Position numbers and translations under genes: made by a program. From an uncultured Alphaproteobacteria bacterium (lineage in GTDB: Bacteria > Pseudomonadota > Alphaproteobacteria > RF32 > CAG-239), in NCBI GenBank assembly GCA_900540425.1, contig UQFU01000076.1, positions 1 to 7,815 on the forward strand: a DNA stretch of 7,815 nt, given 5' to 3'. The notes under the pieces are model-generated. The model saw nothing but the letters and a program-made list of their open reading frames with translations, made no database searches and had not been told where the DNA came from. Below, in pieces: positions 1 to 6,670 of this stretch. The number at the start of each line of letters is the position of its first letter. The stretch's first letter is position 1.

Positions 1-10
1 AGCTCTTTGG

Positions 11-35
11 AACCACGCGCCTAGCGCGTGGTTTT
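11..35 (+). terminator. Rho-independent terminator of an upstream plus-strand gene
   Basis: A perfect 10-bp inverted repeat (11-20 pairing with 24-33, loop CTA) is GC-rich in its core and runs into TTTTC on the plus strand. On the minus strand no T tract follows, so it most likely ends a plus-strand gene lying left of the window. The T tract is short, so termination may be partial. No coding sequence can be assigned to positions 1-10. Confidence 0.6.
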
Positions 36-47
36 CTCGATACAAAT

Positions 48-73
48 AAAAAAAACGCCGCAAGGGCATTTTT
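48..73 (-). terminator. Terminator of the tRNA-Glu gene
   Basis: Read on the minus strand, an A5 tract and TGCC pair with GGCG and a T tract around the 5-nt loop CTTGC (9 bp, one T-G wobble). The transcript would end in eight T residues (48-55). It starts about 10 nt past the tRNA 3' end, which fits an intrinsic terminator for that gene. The GC part of the stem is only three pairs, so it is modest in strength. Confidence 0.6.
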
Positions 74-83
74 CTATTTTTAT

Positions 84-159
84 TGGTGATCCCAACGAGG
101 TTCGAACTCGTGTTCCCGCCGTGAGAGGGCGGTGTCCTAGGCCACTAGACGATGGGACC
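84..159 (-). tRNA. tRNA-Glu (anticodon CTC)
   Basis: The reverse complement folds as a complete 76-nt cloverleaf with an encoded CCA end (84-86). The acceptor stem GGTCCCA/TGGGATC is paired throughout, with one G-T wobble. The anticodon stem is CCGCC/GGCGG with loop CTCTCAC, giving anticodon CTC (123-125), which reads GAG. The T stem ACGAG/CTCGT closes the loop TTCGAAC. The sequence is very close to bacterial tRNA-Glu genes. The discriminator base is A (position 87), whereas E. coli tRNA-Glu has G; I see nothing suggesting that the gene is broken. It sits alone, with its own promoter (176-204) and terminator (48-73). A second tRNA-Glu with anticodon TTC would be expected elsewhere in the genome. 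Confidence 0.96.
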
Positions 160-175
160 TCAAAAAGACAAGAAA

Positions 176-204
176 TCTATAATGCAGATTATTAAAACTT
201 GCAA
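176..204 (-). promoter_or_regulatory. Probable promoter of tRNA-Glu
   Basis: On the minus strand, TTGCAA (199-204, 4/6 to the -35 consensus) is followed after exactly 17 bp by TATAGA (176-181, 4/6 to the -10 consensus). The predicted start near 169 leaves a leader of about 10 nt before the mature tRNA 5' end at 159, which is typical. No convincing terminator separates it from the 117-aa gene upstream, so read-through is also possible. Confidence 0.45.
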
Positions 205-229
205 GCCTTTTTTTTGAGAGTACAAACAA

Positions 230-583
230 TTATTTGCCGAGAGAAACTTCTTCCCAGGTTTTGAGGCCGATTTTTCCCCAATCGACCGGGATATCTTCCA
301 CCATCTGCATATCGGCAACATAACTGTCTTTGATATTCTCCAGAATAGTCTCAACAATAACCACTTGCCGGGCTTTGCGCAGTTTGTCGCGAACATCGGG
401 ATGAATATAATCCAAAATGATTTTTTGCTCGTTATTTCTCAAAAAAATAGCATGATCTTTTCCGTCGTATATAATTTTAGGCGCTTGCGGCTGGTCATTT
501 TTGGCTTTCAAAAAAACATACAACTCACCTTCTTCGCCTTCTGCGACATAAAAACTTTTCTCAGTCGTATACCCGCCGGCCAT
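230..583 (-). CDS. Hypothetical protein, 117 aa
   Basis: I do not recognise this protein. It is soluble-looking and rich in charged residues, with no signal peptide or membrane segment and no cysteine. The N-terminal half (about residues 8-60) alternates hydrophobic and charged residues as a small beta-rich domain would. Residues about 60-95 (IHPDVRDKLRKARQVVIVET and on) look helical. The ATG at 581-583 follows GGGGGAA at a good distance, supporting this start. It begins 12 nt after the stop of the 107-aa gene on the same strand, so the two are almost certainly cotranscribed from the promoter at 958-986. It ends about 70 nt before tRNA-Glu. Residues 24-48 (FLKAKNDQP then IIYDGKDHAIFLRN) might form a small binding fold, but no function can be inferred. 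That it is a real gene rests on codon continuity, operon spacing and a ribosome binding site. Confidence 0.75.
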   Translation of the reverse strand: MAGGYTTEKSFYVAEGEEGELYVFLKAKNDQPQAPKIIYDGKDHAIFLRNNEQKIILDYIHPDVRDKLRKARQVVIVETILENIKDSYVADMQMVEDIPVDWGKIGLKTWEEVSLGK

Positions 584-595
584 AATTTCCCCCGT

Positions 596-919
596 CTATC
601 TCTGGTTGGCTAGCGCGGCGTGGATTTCTTCCGGAGACAGCTTTTTGGTTTTTTTACCGCTGTTTGTCAGACCTTCCATCATGGCAACAGAGGCACCGCC
701 ACCTGCCAAAACAACGCCCAAAAAATGTCCGAGATTCATAACTGCGGCCACTTCTCCAGGATGTCCGTCTTTAACCTCCTCGGTTCCCATTTTGCCGCTG
801 GCCATAAACAAACCTGCTCCCGCCGCTATAGCCAAAGCACATTCCTTACCTGACGGAAAAACCTTGAGAACCTGATCTTTTTTGGCTTTCATCTGATCCG
901 CAAACTTTTGCAAACTCAT
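596..919 (-). CDS. Hypothetical small membrane-associated protein, 107 aa
   Basis: I do not recognise this protein. Residues 1-25 are a basic, Lys-rich helix-like head. Two hydrophobic, Gly/Ala-rich stretches follow, at about 27-41 (CALAIAAGAGLFMA) and 57-81 (VAAVMNLGHFLGVVLAGGG and on). They are separated by a charged loop with GTEEVKDGHPGE, and the tail from 82 on is Lys-rich. This suggests a two-span inner-membrane hairpin with both ends in the cytoplasm, although the first segment is short and could instead be a buried helix. The ATG at 917-919 is preceded by AGGAG 8 nt upstream, and a sigma70-like promoter lies about 40-65 nt upstream. It is the first gene of a two-gene unit with the 117-aa protein, and the shared expression suggests a shared job. 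The Gly-rich helices could pack tightly as oligomers, but that is inference. Confidence 0.78.
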   Translation of the reverse strand: MSLQKFADQMKAKKDQVLKVFPSGKECALAIAAGAGLFMASGKMGTEEVKDGHPGEVAAVMNLGHFLGVVLAGGGASVAMMEGLTNSGKKTKKLSPEEIHAALANQR

Positions 920-957
920 TATTCCGACTCCTGTTCTGATTTATAATTTCTATCTCA

Positions 958-986
958 AATTTACCATAATTGACAAAAAATGTCAA
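958..986 (-). promoter_or_regulatory. Promoter of the two-gene hypothetical unit, with operator-like inverted repeat
   Basis: Read on the minus strand, a perfect TTGACA (981-986) is followed after 17 bp by TAAATT (958-963, 4/6). The predicted start near 951 gives a leader of about 32 nt to the ATG at 919. The -35 box is one arm of a perfect inverted repeat, TTGACA-N5-TGTCAA (970-986), so a dimeric regulator bound there would cover the -35 box and the upstream part of the spacer. No -10 box sits at a proper distance on the plus strand, so a divergent promoter is not supported. Confidence 0.6.
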
Positions 987-1131
987 ATATAAACGGCAAT
1001 CCAAAACAAAAAACAAATTATACAAATACTATAGGCAAAAAGATTAATATGTCATTAAGAAAAGGCAAAAAATCCCCCTTTAAATGCCGGCGGTTTCCCA
1101 GCGTTTCCTTTCCCTCGAAGACAAACGGAGG

Positions 1132-2094
1132 CTATTTCTTTAACAAGGATGAAATTGTCGGACGTTCAAACAGTTTTTCCGGCTTTACAAAAGTCGGCAT
1201 ACTTGTCGGAGTCGCTGCCGCTGCCTGGCCGTTGTTCAAAACAGCCTCCTGCTTTTCGGGCTGAATAAACGGCTTGCTGTCTGCTTGGTTCTTGGCCTGA
1301 TAAAGACAGTCAAATCCGGGAACTTTGGTATAAAATTCTTCGATTCCCGGCAGCTTTTCATGTTCGCCGATATAAAGCAACCCGCCAAAAGTCTGATGCT
1401 CAAATAATTTTCGCAAAATTTCAATCTGACGGTTCTGCTGGAACAAATACAAAACGTTCCGGCAAAAGATAATGTCAAACTTATCTTGGCTGATAAGTTC
1501 GTTAAGCAGGTTATATTGACGAAACTGTACCATTTCCATCAGATCGTCATTAATTTGCCAGTTGTCTTTTTCCGGATGAAAATTGCTGATAATCGAGCTG
1601 GCATTCATTCCCATCTGGATTTCAAACTTGTTATAAATGCCTTTCTGCGCTTTGTTGATGGCCATGGAAGACAAATCGGTACCGATAATGTCAATATCCC
1701 AGTCCCGGACGTTTAACAGACTCCTGCGAATGGCAATCGCCAACGAATAAGTTTCCTGCCCTGTCGAGCACCCGGCGCTCCAAATCCGCAGCCGTTTGAC
1801 GCCGCGGTTATATTCGCGCAAATAAGGCAGAATAGATTCTTCAAGCTGTTTAAAAACCGCATGCGTACGGAAAAAGCTCGTCTCAAGCATTGCCATGGAT
1901 TCTACCAGCTGATTGATAAACGGGCGTTGTTCCAGGCGCAGTTCATCAATCAGTTCTTCAACCGAAGCATAACCTTTTTCTCTTACGAAATTTGTGATTT
2001 TCTTGTCGATGACAAAGAAATCGTCTTCCGTAAAATGCCATCCCGCGTTTTTTTCCAAAATGCCGACCAGGTAATCAAAATCGTTTTTGTTCAT
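1132..2094 (-). CDS. cheR: CheR-type protein-glutamate O-methyltransferase
   Basis: S-adenosylmethionine-dependent methyltransferase of the CheR family, whose known members methylate glutamates of chemoreceptors. The N-terminal helical CheR domain covers about residues 1-75. The catalytic Rossmann domain follows, with the loop MLETSFFR (69-76), SAM motif I WSAGCSTGQETYSLA (105-119), the acidic strand GTDLS (138-142, Asp140 expected to bind the SAM ribose) and FDIIFCRNV (206-214). From about residue 268 the chain becomes a Pro/Ala/Gln-rich, probably disordered tail ending in a basic helix (residues 310-320), making it longer (320 aa) than many CheR proteins. The usual Asn of the NETSFFR loop is Leu here. 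It is the last gene of the operon, starting 5 nt after the receiver gene, with GAGG just upstream. No cheA, cheB, cheW or receptor gene is in the window, so its substrate is unknown; a role outside classical chemotaxis is possible. Confidence 0.9.
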   Translation of the reverse strand: MNKNDFDYLVGILEKNAGWHFTEDDFFVIDKKITNFVREKGYASVEELIDELRLEQRPFINQLVESMAMLETSFFRTHAVFKQLEESILPYLREYNRGVKRLRIWSAGCSTGQETYSLAIAIRRSLLNVRDWDIDIIGTDLSSMAINKAQKGIYNKFEIQMGMNASSIISNFHPEKDNWQINDDLMEMVQFRQYNLLNELISQDKFDIIFCRNVLYLFQQNRQIEILRKLFEHQTFGGLLYIGEHEKLPGIEEFYTKVPGFDCLYQAKNQADSKPFIQPEKQEAVLNNGQAAAATPTSMPTFVKPEKLFERPTISSLLKK

Positions 2095-2099
2095 GGCCT

Positions 2100-2468
2100 C
2101 TATTCCTTTATCAGTCCGAGAATAATCAGCTTGCTTTTGATAATTTCTTCGTCAAACGGTTTCATCAGATAATCGTCTGCACCGCCTTGCAGCGCTTCGG
2201 AAATTTTTTCCGGATCGGTATTGGAAGAGCAAAAAACGATTCGCGGCTGCCGAATGCGCTTGTCGTTGCGGATTTTGTAAAGGACGTCAATGCCGTCAAT
2301 AATCGGAAGCCACCAGTCCATAATGACAATATCCGGTTCCTCGGCCAGACATTTTTCAATAACTTCATCGCCGTCTTCAGCTTCTTCCACCTCAAAACCG
2401 AGATTGCTGAAAATCTTGGCCAACACCATTCTGATAATTCTGGAATCATCTGCGATTAAACATTTCAC
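2100..2468 (-). CDS. Single-domain response regulator (CheY-like receiver)
   Basis: A stand-alone receiver domain of 122 aa with no output domain. All phosphorylation-site residues are present: acidic pair Asp7-Asp8, phosphoacceptor Asp51 in VIMDWWLPIIDG, Ser82 in the switch position (FCSSN) and Lys103 in the MKPF motif. Such proteins act as motor regulators, phosphate shuttles or allosteric partners. The start is a GTG at 2466-2468, with AGGGAAG seven nt upstream; the nearby ATG is out of frame. It lies 12 nt after the ChpT-like gene and 5 nt before cheR. From memory, Caulobacter has a similar chpT-cheY-cheR neighbourhood, which would make the adjacent ChpT a plausible phosphodonor, but this was not checked by a search. 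I give no symbol because several cheY paralogues usually coexist in these bacteria. Confidence 0.93.
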   Translation of the reverse strand: MKCLIADDSRIIRMVLAKIFSNLGFEVEEAEDGDEVIEKCLAEEPDIVIMDWWLPIIDGIDVLYKIRNDKRIRQPRIVFCSSNTDPEKISEALQGGADDYLMKPFDEEIIKSKLIILGLIKE

Positions 2469-2480
2469 GGTTTGTCTTCC

Positions 2481-3092
2481 CTAAATTATAGCCAGTCCCA
2501 AACTTCCGCTTTCCGTAACGGTTAAACTATACCCGGAATTTTTTAATATTTCCTTTAAATAAAATATCGGAGCAAACTGCGCCGCCGGTTCTCCGTTTCC
2601 GATAATGCACTCTCTGACGGCGGCGATTTTTTCTGCCGGCGGAAGTGCCGCACTTTCGCCTGTAATATATAGCCTGCCGGCGTTTTGTTCAATGGTGATG
2701 ACGCCGCCTTTAATCATGGTGTCGGCAACAATCATAATCCCAAGCAGCGCGGCTTTGGCAAATTCTTCCGAAACTCCGCCCATTCGCAGCTCAATCGGAT
2801 GGCTGCGGCTGCCGATGGTCAACAAATAGTCACGAGCTGTTTTGAGAACATTTTCTTTGTCTGCCAGATTGGCGTTCCGCAGGCCGAATGCCAAACGGAA
2901 AAATTTCAGCCGGGCGCTGAGGACGCCGGAACTGGTTTTAAGAATGGACTGGATATCTTCCAAAAAGTCCGTATCGCCTTCTTCCAACAGTTCAACCGCG
3001 TTGGAAACGGCTCCGATGTTGCCGATAATGTCATGGCATACCCGGGTCAGCACCAGTTCGGAAATTGCCGCATTGTTTATTATGTCGTTCAT
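2481..3092 (-). CDS. chpT: ChpT-like histidine phosphotransferase
   Basis: Resembles ChpT, the alphaproteobacterial phosphotransfer protein that relays phosphoryl groups from the hybrid kinase CckA to CtrA and CpdR. The evidence is the N-terminal dimerisation helix with the motif LTRVCHDIIGNIGAVSNAVE, in which His20 is the expected phospho-accepting residue (known family motif: RLCHDLISPVGAINNG). A second helix follows (about 40-72). From about residue 75 there is a degenerate ATPase-like domain that lacks recognisable ATP-binding N and G boxes, as expected for a phosphotransferase that no longer binds ATP. The length (203 aa) fits the family. The ATG at 3090-3092 is preceded by GAGGGA. The gene lies 11 nt after the secreted-protein gene and 12 nt before the receiver. 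The family call is fairly firm; whether it is the cell-cycle ChpT or a paralogue tied to the neighbouring receiver cannot be decided here. Confidence 0.82.
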   Translation of the reverse strand: MNDIINNAAISELVLTRVCHDIIGNIGAVSNAVELLEEGDTDFLEDIQSILKTSSGVLSARLKFFRLAFGLRNANLADKENVLKTARDYLLTIGSRSHPIELRMGGVSEEFAKAALLGIMIVADTMIKGGVITIEQNAGRLYITGESAALPPAEKIAAVRECIIGNGEPAAQFAPIFYLKEILKNSGYSLTVTESGSLGLAII

Positions 3093-3103
3093 TAGTCCCT
3101 CGG

Positions 3104-4324
3104 TTAAAAATTATATAAATCCGTATTGATAAAACGCTGGTCTTCCCGTGACATCCGCGTGTAATCAAGTTCCCGGAGCATCGGATCTTCAAGCAGCAAA
3201 ACCCCCGAGGCGGCCTTAAGGTAAGGCTTGTTGCCGCCCAGCCCCCACAAAACCTCGTCTTTGTTGTCCGGCGTGCCGTATTTTTGGTTGACCTTTTTCC
3301 AAAAGTCATAAATTTTTACGTTGCGGAGATAAACGGCTTTGTTGCTGTTGCCCGTAATCGCCGGGGAAAGGCTCTTGTAAAGTATGCGGTGAACTTTGTT
3401 GTTGGTAAAATTGCTGGTCAGTTTGATTTCCAGCTCTTCTTTGGTGTCAAAACGAGAAAAACGAACTGTTTCGGGGTATTGGTGATGGTCTTTTTTGGCC
3501 AGTTCGACCACGCAGCTTGCCAGGCGCTCATAGCCGACCACGCCGTTGTTGCGGCATTTTTCCTCATTGCGCCATTTTATAAAATTGGGAATTTCGTATT
3601 TGACCGAAACTTTGGTAAAATGCCGCTGTTTCATCGCCGCTTCCGCCTGCGGCAAAGTCATGCGCAGCATAACGCCCGAAATGTCGAATACCGAGGCGTT
3701 GGCCCGTTTTCTGGCATTTTTTGAACTTTTTATCAGCCCTTCCAGGCTGGCTCCTTCTTTATGCTCGTCTGTTTTGATTTCCCCGGTTGTTTCTTTGACT
3801 TTTTCGGCTGCGGTTTCGGTAATTTTACCAATCCAGGTGTCTTTGACCTTAGAAGAAATGGCATCTTCCGCCGTCGTTGCGTCAGTTTTAAAATTGTCTG
3901 TCAGCCCGCGGCTCGGGTCAACCTGCGGCTGAGGCCGGGCGGGCGTTGGGGAGGGCAGGGCCGTTTCCTGTTTCGGCATTGGCTGTTGGGATGCGGTTTC
4001 GGGAATTTCTTTTCCGGTTGTTTCTTCGTCGTCAGGAAATCCCAAATCTTCCGGCGTCATTTCCGGCAGCGGATTGACAGCCGCGGCAGCCTCGGCCGGC
4101 TGCGTCTGCCGGGCGGAACTTTGGGGAGAAACCGGAAGCGAATTCTGCGGAGCCGTTTTCACCGGATTGATTTTCGGCGGAGTCGGCGGCATAATCGAAA
4201 AAAGATTGTTGTTGGCTTCTTCCTCGCTGGAAAACAGCATCGGGTCATAACCTTCGTCTGCCGCTGCCGGAAAAGCCATTCCCAGCAGCAGTCCAACGGC
4301 GGCGATGTAGCAAAGTTCACGCAT
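3104..4324 (-). CDS. Secreted or periplasmic protein of unknown function, first gene of the chpT operon
   Basis: I do not recognise the family. From the ATG at 4322-4324 the product is 406 aa. Residues 1-22 form a Sec signal peptide (hydrophobic CYIAAVGLLLGMAF, then PAAA|DEG with likely cleavage after Ala22). There is no lipobox. Residues about 45-200 are low-complexity, rich in Pro, Glu, Thr, Ala and Gln, and probably an extended linker. The folded part starts near residue 214 with DISGVMLRMTLPQAEAAMKQ, a helix-turn pattern reminiscent of small periplasmic domains with a consensus like 'GxxLGMT..EA...L'. Two cysteines (about 257 and 271) could form a disulfide. Alternative in-frame starts are ATG at 4345, which would give a more basic signal-peptide n-region, and GTG at 4354. 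I prefer 4324 because of the upstream GGA and because the predicted transcription start is near 4356. It is probably cotranscribed with chpT. Confidence 0.82.
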   Translation of the reverse strand: MRELCYIAAVGLLLGMAFPAAADEGYDPMLFSSEEEANNNLFSIMPPTPPKINPVKTAPQNSLPVSPQSSARQTQPAEAAAAVNPLPEMTPEDLGFPDDEETTGKEIPETASQQPMPKQETALPSPTPARPQPQVDPSRGLTDNFKTDATTAEDAISSKVKDTWIGKITETAAEKVKETTGEIKTDEHKEGASLEGLIKSSKNARKRANASVFDISGVMLRMTLPQAEAAMKQRHFTKVSVKYEIPNFIKWRNEEKCRNNGVVGYERLASCVVELAKKDHHQYPETVRFSRFDTKEELEIKLTSNFTNNKVHRILYKSLSPAITGNSNKAVYLRNVKIYDFWKKVNQKYGTPDNKDEVLWGLGGNKPYLKAASGVLLLEDPMLRELDYTRMSREDQRFINTDLYNF

Positions 4325-4362
4325 CTTTTTCCAACAGACTCGCATCAATATCACTTAGCTTC

Positions 4363-4390
4363 ACTATATCTTTATTTTGGAATTTATCAA
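4363..4390 (-). promoter_or_regulatory. Probable promoter of the secreted protein-chpT-cheY-cheR operon
   Basis: On the minus strand, TTGATA (4385-4390, 5/6) and TATAGT (4363-4368, 5/6) are separated by 16 bp. The predicted start near 4356 leaves about 31 nt of leader to the ATG at 4324 and would exclude the GTG at 4354 as a start. I found no CtrA-type TTAA-N7-TTAA site in this region. Confidence 0.55.
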
Positions 4391-4407
4391 ATCCTAAGCG
4401 TGATTTA

Positions 4408-4437
4408 TTAAGAAATCTGTTTGCTTTTGCCGATAAT
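4408..4437 (+). promoter_or_regulatory. Possible promoter of the trmFO-hpnCDE operon
   Basis: TTAAGA (4408-4413, 4/6) and GATAAT (4432-4437, 5/6) are spaced by 18 bp. Transcription would start near 4444, leaving a leader of about 22 nt that contains the GGGGAG ribosome binding site (4455-4460). It is back to back with the minus-strand promoter at 4363-4390, with the two -35 boxes less than 20 bp apart. Confidence 0.4.
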
Positions 4438-4465
4438 TTCGTTTATTTTAGGGCGGGGAGAAAAG

Positions 4466-5815
4466 ATGAAGGAACAAATTGTACATATTGCCGGCGCCGG
4501 GCTGGCTGGTTCGGAAGCCGCCTGGCAGCTGGCTTTGCGCGGCGTTCGGGTCATGATTCACGAAATGAAGCCGCACAAGTTTTCGCCGGCCCATAAAAAT
4601 CCCGGCTGCGCCGAATTGGTCTGTTCCAATTCGCTGCGTTCGGACGATTATGAACATAATGCCGTCGGGCTGATGCATGAAGAAATGCGCCGCTGCGGCT
4701 CGCTGATCATGCGCTGTGCCGATGCCTGCCGGGTTCCGGCCGGCGGAGCGTTGGCGGTTGACCGCGATGCTTTTTCCGCCATGGTGACCTCCGAACTGCG
4801 CACCCACCCGCTGATATCTTTTGTTGAGGAAGAAATTGTTGCCCTGCCTCCTGTGGAATGGGGCGAAACGATTGTTGCTACCGGCCCCCTGACCAGCGAA
4901 GCGCTGATTGCGGCCATTTTGGAGCATATCGGCAATCAGGCGTTATCTTTTTATGATGCCATTGCGCCGGTTGTCTATAAGGAAAGCATTGATTTTACCA
5001 AGGCCTGGTACCAGTCCCGTTATGACAAGGGCGATAAGTTTGATTACATTAACTGTCCGCTGACCCGGGAAGAGTATTATCGTTTTGTGGAAGAGTTGCT
5101 GAGCGGCGAACAGGTTTCTTTTCACGAGTGGGAGAAGCCGGCGTTTTTCGAGGGCTGTCTGCCGGTTGAGGTTATGGCTTCCCGCGGCAGGGATACGCTC
5201 CTCTACGGGCCGATGAAACCGGTCGGGCTGACTAATCCGCATTCCGAACGCAAGCCCTATGCCGTGGTGCAGCTTCGCCAGGATAATCGCGAAGACACGC
5301 TGCGCAATATGGTCGGTTTTCAGACCAAGCTCAAATACGGCGAACAGCAGCGTATTTTCAGAACTGTTCCCGGATTGGAAAACGCCGAATTCGCAAGGCT
5401 CGGAGGCATTCATAAAAATACCTTTATCAAAAGTCCGGTGCTGTTGGACGAGTACTTATGTCTCAAGACCCGGCCGCATTTGCGCTTTGCCGGGCAAATT
5501 ACCGGTTGCGAAGGGTATATTGAAAGCGCCGCGGTCGGATTTTTGGCCGGTTATTTTTCCGCTTGCCGCCAAAAGGGAAAAGTCCCTGTCCTGCCGCCGC
5601 GAACCACGGCTTTTGGCGCGATGCATGCCCACCTGACCGACTGCGTCAATATTGAAGACTTTCAGCCGATGAATATCAATTTTGGAATTTTCCCTCTGAT
5701 CTTGGGCGAAACGACGGTGAATGGAAAATTTAAAAAAATCAAGGGAATGGATCGTAAAAAAGCCTATGCCGAACGAGCCTTGCGCGATTTGGAAAATTGG
5801 AAAAAGGAGCTTTGA
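4466..5815 (+). CDS. trmFO: Methylenetetrahydrofolate-tRNA-(uracil-54-C5)-methyltransferase TrmFO
   Basis: FAD- and folate-dependent enzyme that makes 5-methyluridine at position 54 in the T loop of tRNA, using methylenetetrahydrofolate as carbon donor. The N-terminus carries the FAD-binding Rossmann motif [11 protein letters not shown] (Gly10, Gly12, Gly15), followed by the family signature [13 protein letters not shown] with Cys53, and [14 protein letters not shown]. Further on come [14 protein letters not shown] (Cys231, corresponding to the catalytic cysteine known as Cys226 in the B. subtilis enzyme) and YGPMKPVGL. The C-terminal region has [14 protein letters not shown] and [12 protein letters not shown]. 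The length, 449 aa, is typical. The start at 4466 is chosen because GGGGAG lies 5 nt upstream and the protein begins just before the nucleotide-binding strand. The upstream in-frame codon at 4421 would lie ahead of the predicted transcription start. The stop overlaps the hpnC start by one base (TGATG). Confidence 0.97.
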   Translation: MKEQIVHIAGAGLAGSEAAWQLALRGVRVMIHEMKPHKFSPAHKNPGCAELVCSNSLRSDDYEHNAVGLMHEEMRRCGSLIMRCADACRVPAGGALAVDRDAFSAMVTSELRTHPLISFVEEEIVALPPVEWGETIVATGPLTSEALIAAILEHIGNQALSFYDAIAPVVYKESIDFTKAWYQSRYDKGDKFDYINCPLTREEYYRFVEELLSGEQVSFHEWEKPAFFEGCLPVEVMASRGRDTLLYGPMKPVGLTNPHSERKPYAVVQLRQDNREDTLRNMVGFQTKLKYGEQQRIFRTVPGLENAEFARLGGIHKNTFIKSPVLLDEYLCLKTRPHLRFAGQITGCEGYIESAAVGFLAGYFSACRQKGKVPVLPPRTTAFGAMHAHLTDCVNIEDFQPMNINFGIFPLILGETTVNGKFKKIKGMDRKKAYAERALRDLENWKKEL

Positions 5816-6660
5816 TGAAAACCCGGCATAAACAACAGTCTGACGAGAATTTTCCGGTTGCTTCTCTGTTTATCTCTAAAAGTCTGCGCCCGCTGGTCGC
5901 CGGCTACTATGCTTTTGCCCGCCGCTGTGACGATATTGCCGATAATCCCGATCTGCTGCCGGAAGAAAAACTGGTGCAGCTGCGGGAAATTTCCGATATT
6001 TTTTATGGCGTCAAAAAATACCGCGGCAGCAAATTGGCCTTTGCCGCCCGGCTTAAAAACGACTTTCTGCGTGAAAATCTCGATTTTTCGCTGGCCGGAG
6101 ACCTGTTGTCCGCATTTCGGAGAGACGCCGAAGGATACGATTACCAAACCTGGGGGCAGTTGGTCGGCTATTGCCAGTATTCTGCCGCGCCGGTCGGCCG
6201 TTTTATGCTGGCGCTGCATGATGAAAATCCGATAACCTACCAGCCGGCGGCTTCGTTGTGTACGGCTTTGCAGATTGTCAACCACCTCCAGGATATCAAG
6301 TACGATTGCCTGAAGCTGGGACGGGTTTATCTGCCTGCTGATTTGATGGCGGAATACGGAGTCAGCCGTGCGGACTTGATCGCCGGACAAACCTGTCCGC
6401 CGTTGCGGAAGCTGATTGCGCATTTGTCGGAACTGATTCGCGGGCAGCTGAAAGAAGGGGCGGTTTTGCCGGGGCTGATTCGCAGCCGCCGTTTGCGTTA
6501 TCAGGTCTGCATTATCCTTTCTTTAACCAATATTATGTTAAAAAAGATAAATAAAGGTGATGTCTTGCGCCGCGAAATCCGCCTCGGCCGTTGGGATTGG
6601 CTGCGCGGGATTGTTGGCGGGCTGTGCAGAGGATTTTTTATCCGTGGCCGGATATATTAA
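5815..6660 (+). CDS. hpnC: Hydroxysqualene synthase HpnC
   Basis: Member of the squalene/phytoene synthase superfamily. In the HpnCDE route, HpnC converts presqualene diphosphate to hydroxysqualene. Visible motifs are the first aspartate-rich region YAFARRCDDIADNPDLL (Asp39, Asp40, Asp43), YCQYSAAPVGRFML, which is typical of HpnC (NPVGR-like) rather than HpnD, and the second aspartate-rich region NHLQDIKYDCLKLGRVYLP (Asp160, Asp164). The N-terminal NFPVASLFISKSLRP also fits HpnC. The length, 281 aa, is normal for the family. The start ATG at 5815 has AAGGAG (5804-5809) five nt upstream and shares its A with the trmFO stop codon, so translation is probably coupled to trmFO. An in-frame TTG at 5797 is not needed. 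hpnD follows 10 nt downstream. Confidence 0.93.
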   Translation: MKTRHKQQSDENFPVASLFISKSLRPLVAGYYAFARRCDDIADNPDLLPEEKLVQLREISDIFYGVKKYRGSKLAFAARLKNDFLRENLDFSLAGDLLSAFRRDAEGYDYQTWGQLVGYCQYSAAPVGRFMLALHDENPITYQPAASLCTALQIVNHLQDIKYDCLKLGRVYLPADLMAEYGVSRADLIAGQTCPPLRKLIAHLSELIRGQLKEGAVLPGLIRSRRLRYQVCIILSLTNIMLKKINKGDVLRREIRLGRWDWLRGIVGGLCRGFFIRGRIY

Positions 6661-6670
6661 GGGACTGATA

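Noticed and set aside
191..215. AAAACTTGCAAGCC followed by T8 on the plus strand, which looks like a terminator
   Set aside because: The palindrome CTTGCAAG cannot form more than about three pairs with a proper loop, and no plus-strand gene precedes it. Its TTGCAA is better explained as the -35 box of the tRNA promoter on the other strand.
1045..1131. Possible terminator after cheR on the minus strand
   Set aside because: A weak 5-bp hairpin (GCTGG/CCGGC) lies about 15 nt before a T6 run, and another 4-bp stem has no T tract. Neither meets the pattern of an intrinsic terminator. I see no gene in 920-1131.
980..1264. Plus-strand 94-codon open frame across the cheR 3' end and the intergenic region
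   Set aside because: Much of it is antisense to the well-supported cheR coding sequence, and the rest falls in the AT-rich intergenic stretch with no ribosome binding site or family resemblance.
3284..4411. Plus-strand open frames opposite the secreted-protein gene
   Set aside because: They are Phe/Arg-rich antisense shadows of a gene that has a signal peptide, a promoter and operon context.
4448..5413. Long minus-strand open frames opposite trmFO
   Set aside because: They are antisense shadows of trmFO with low-complexity, Gly/Arg/Gln-rich translations and no recognisable motif.
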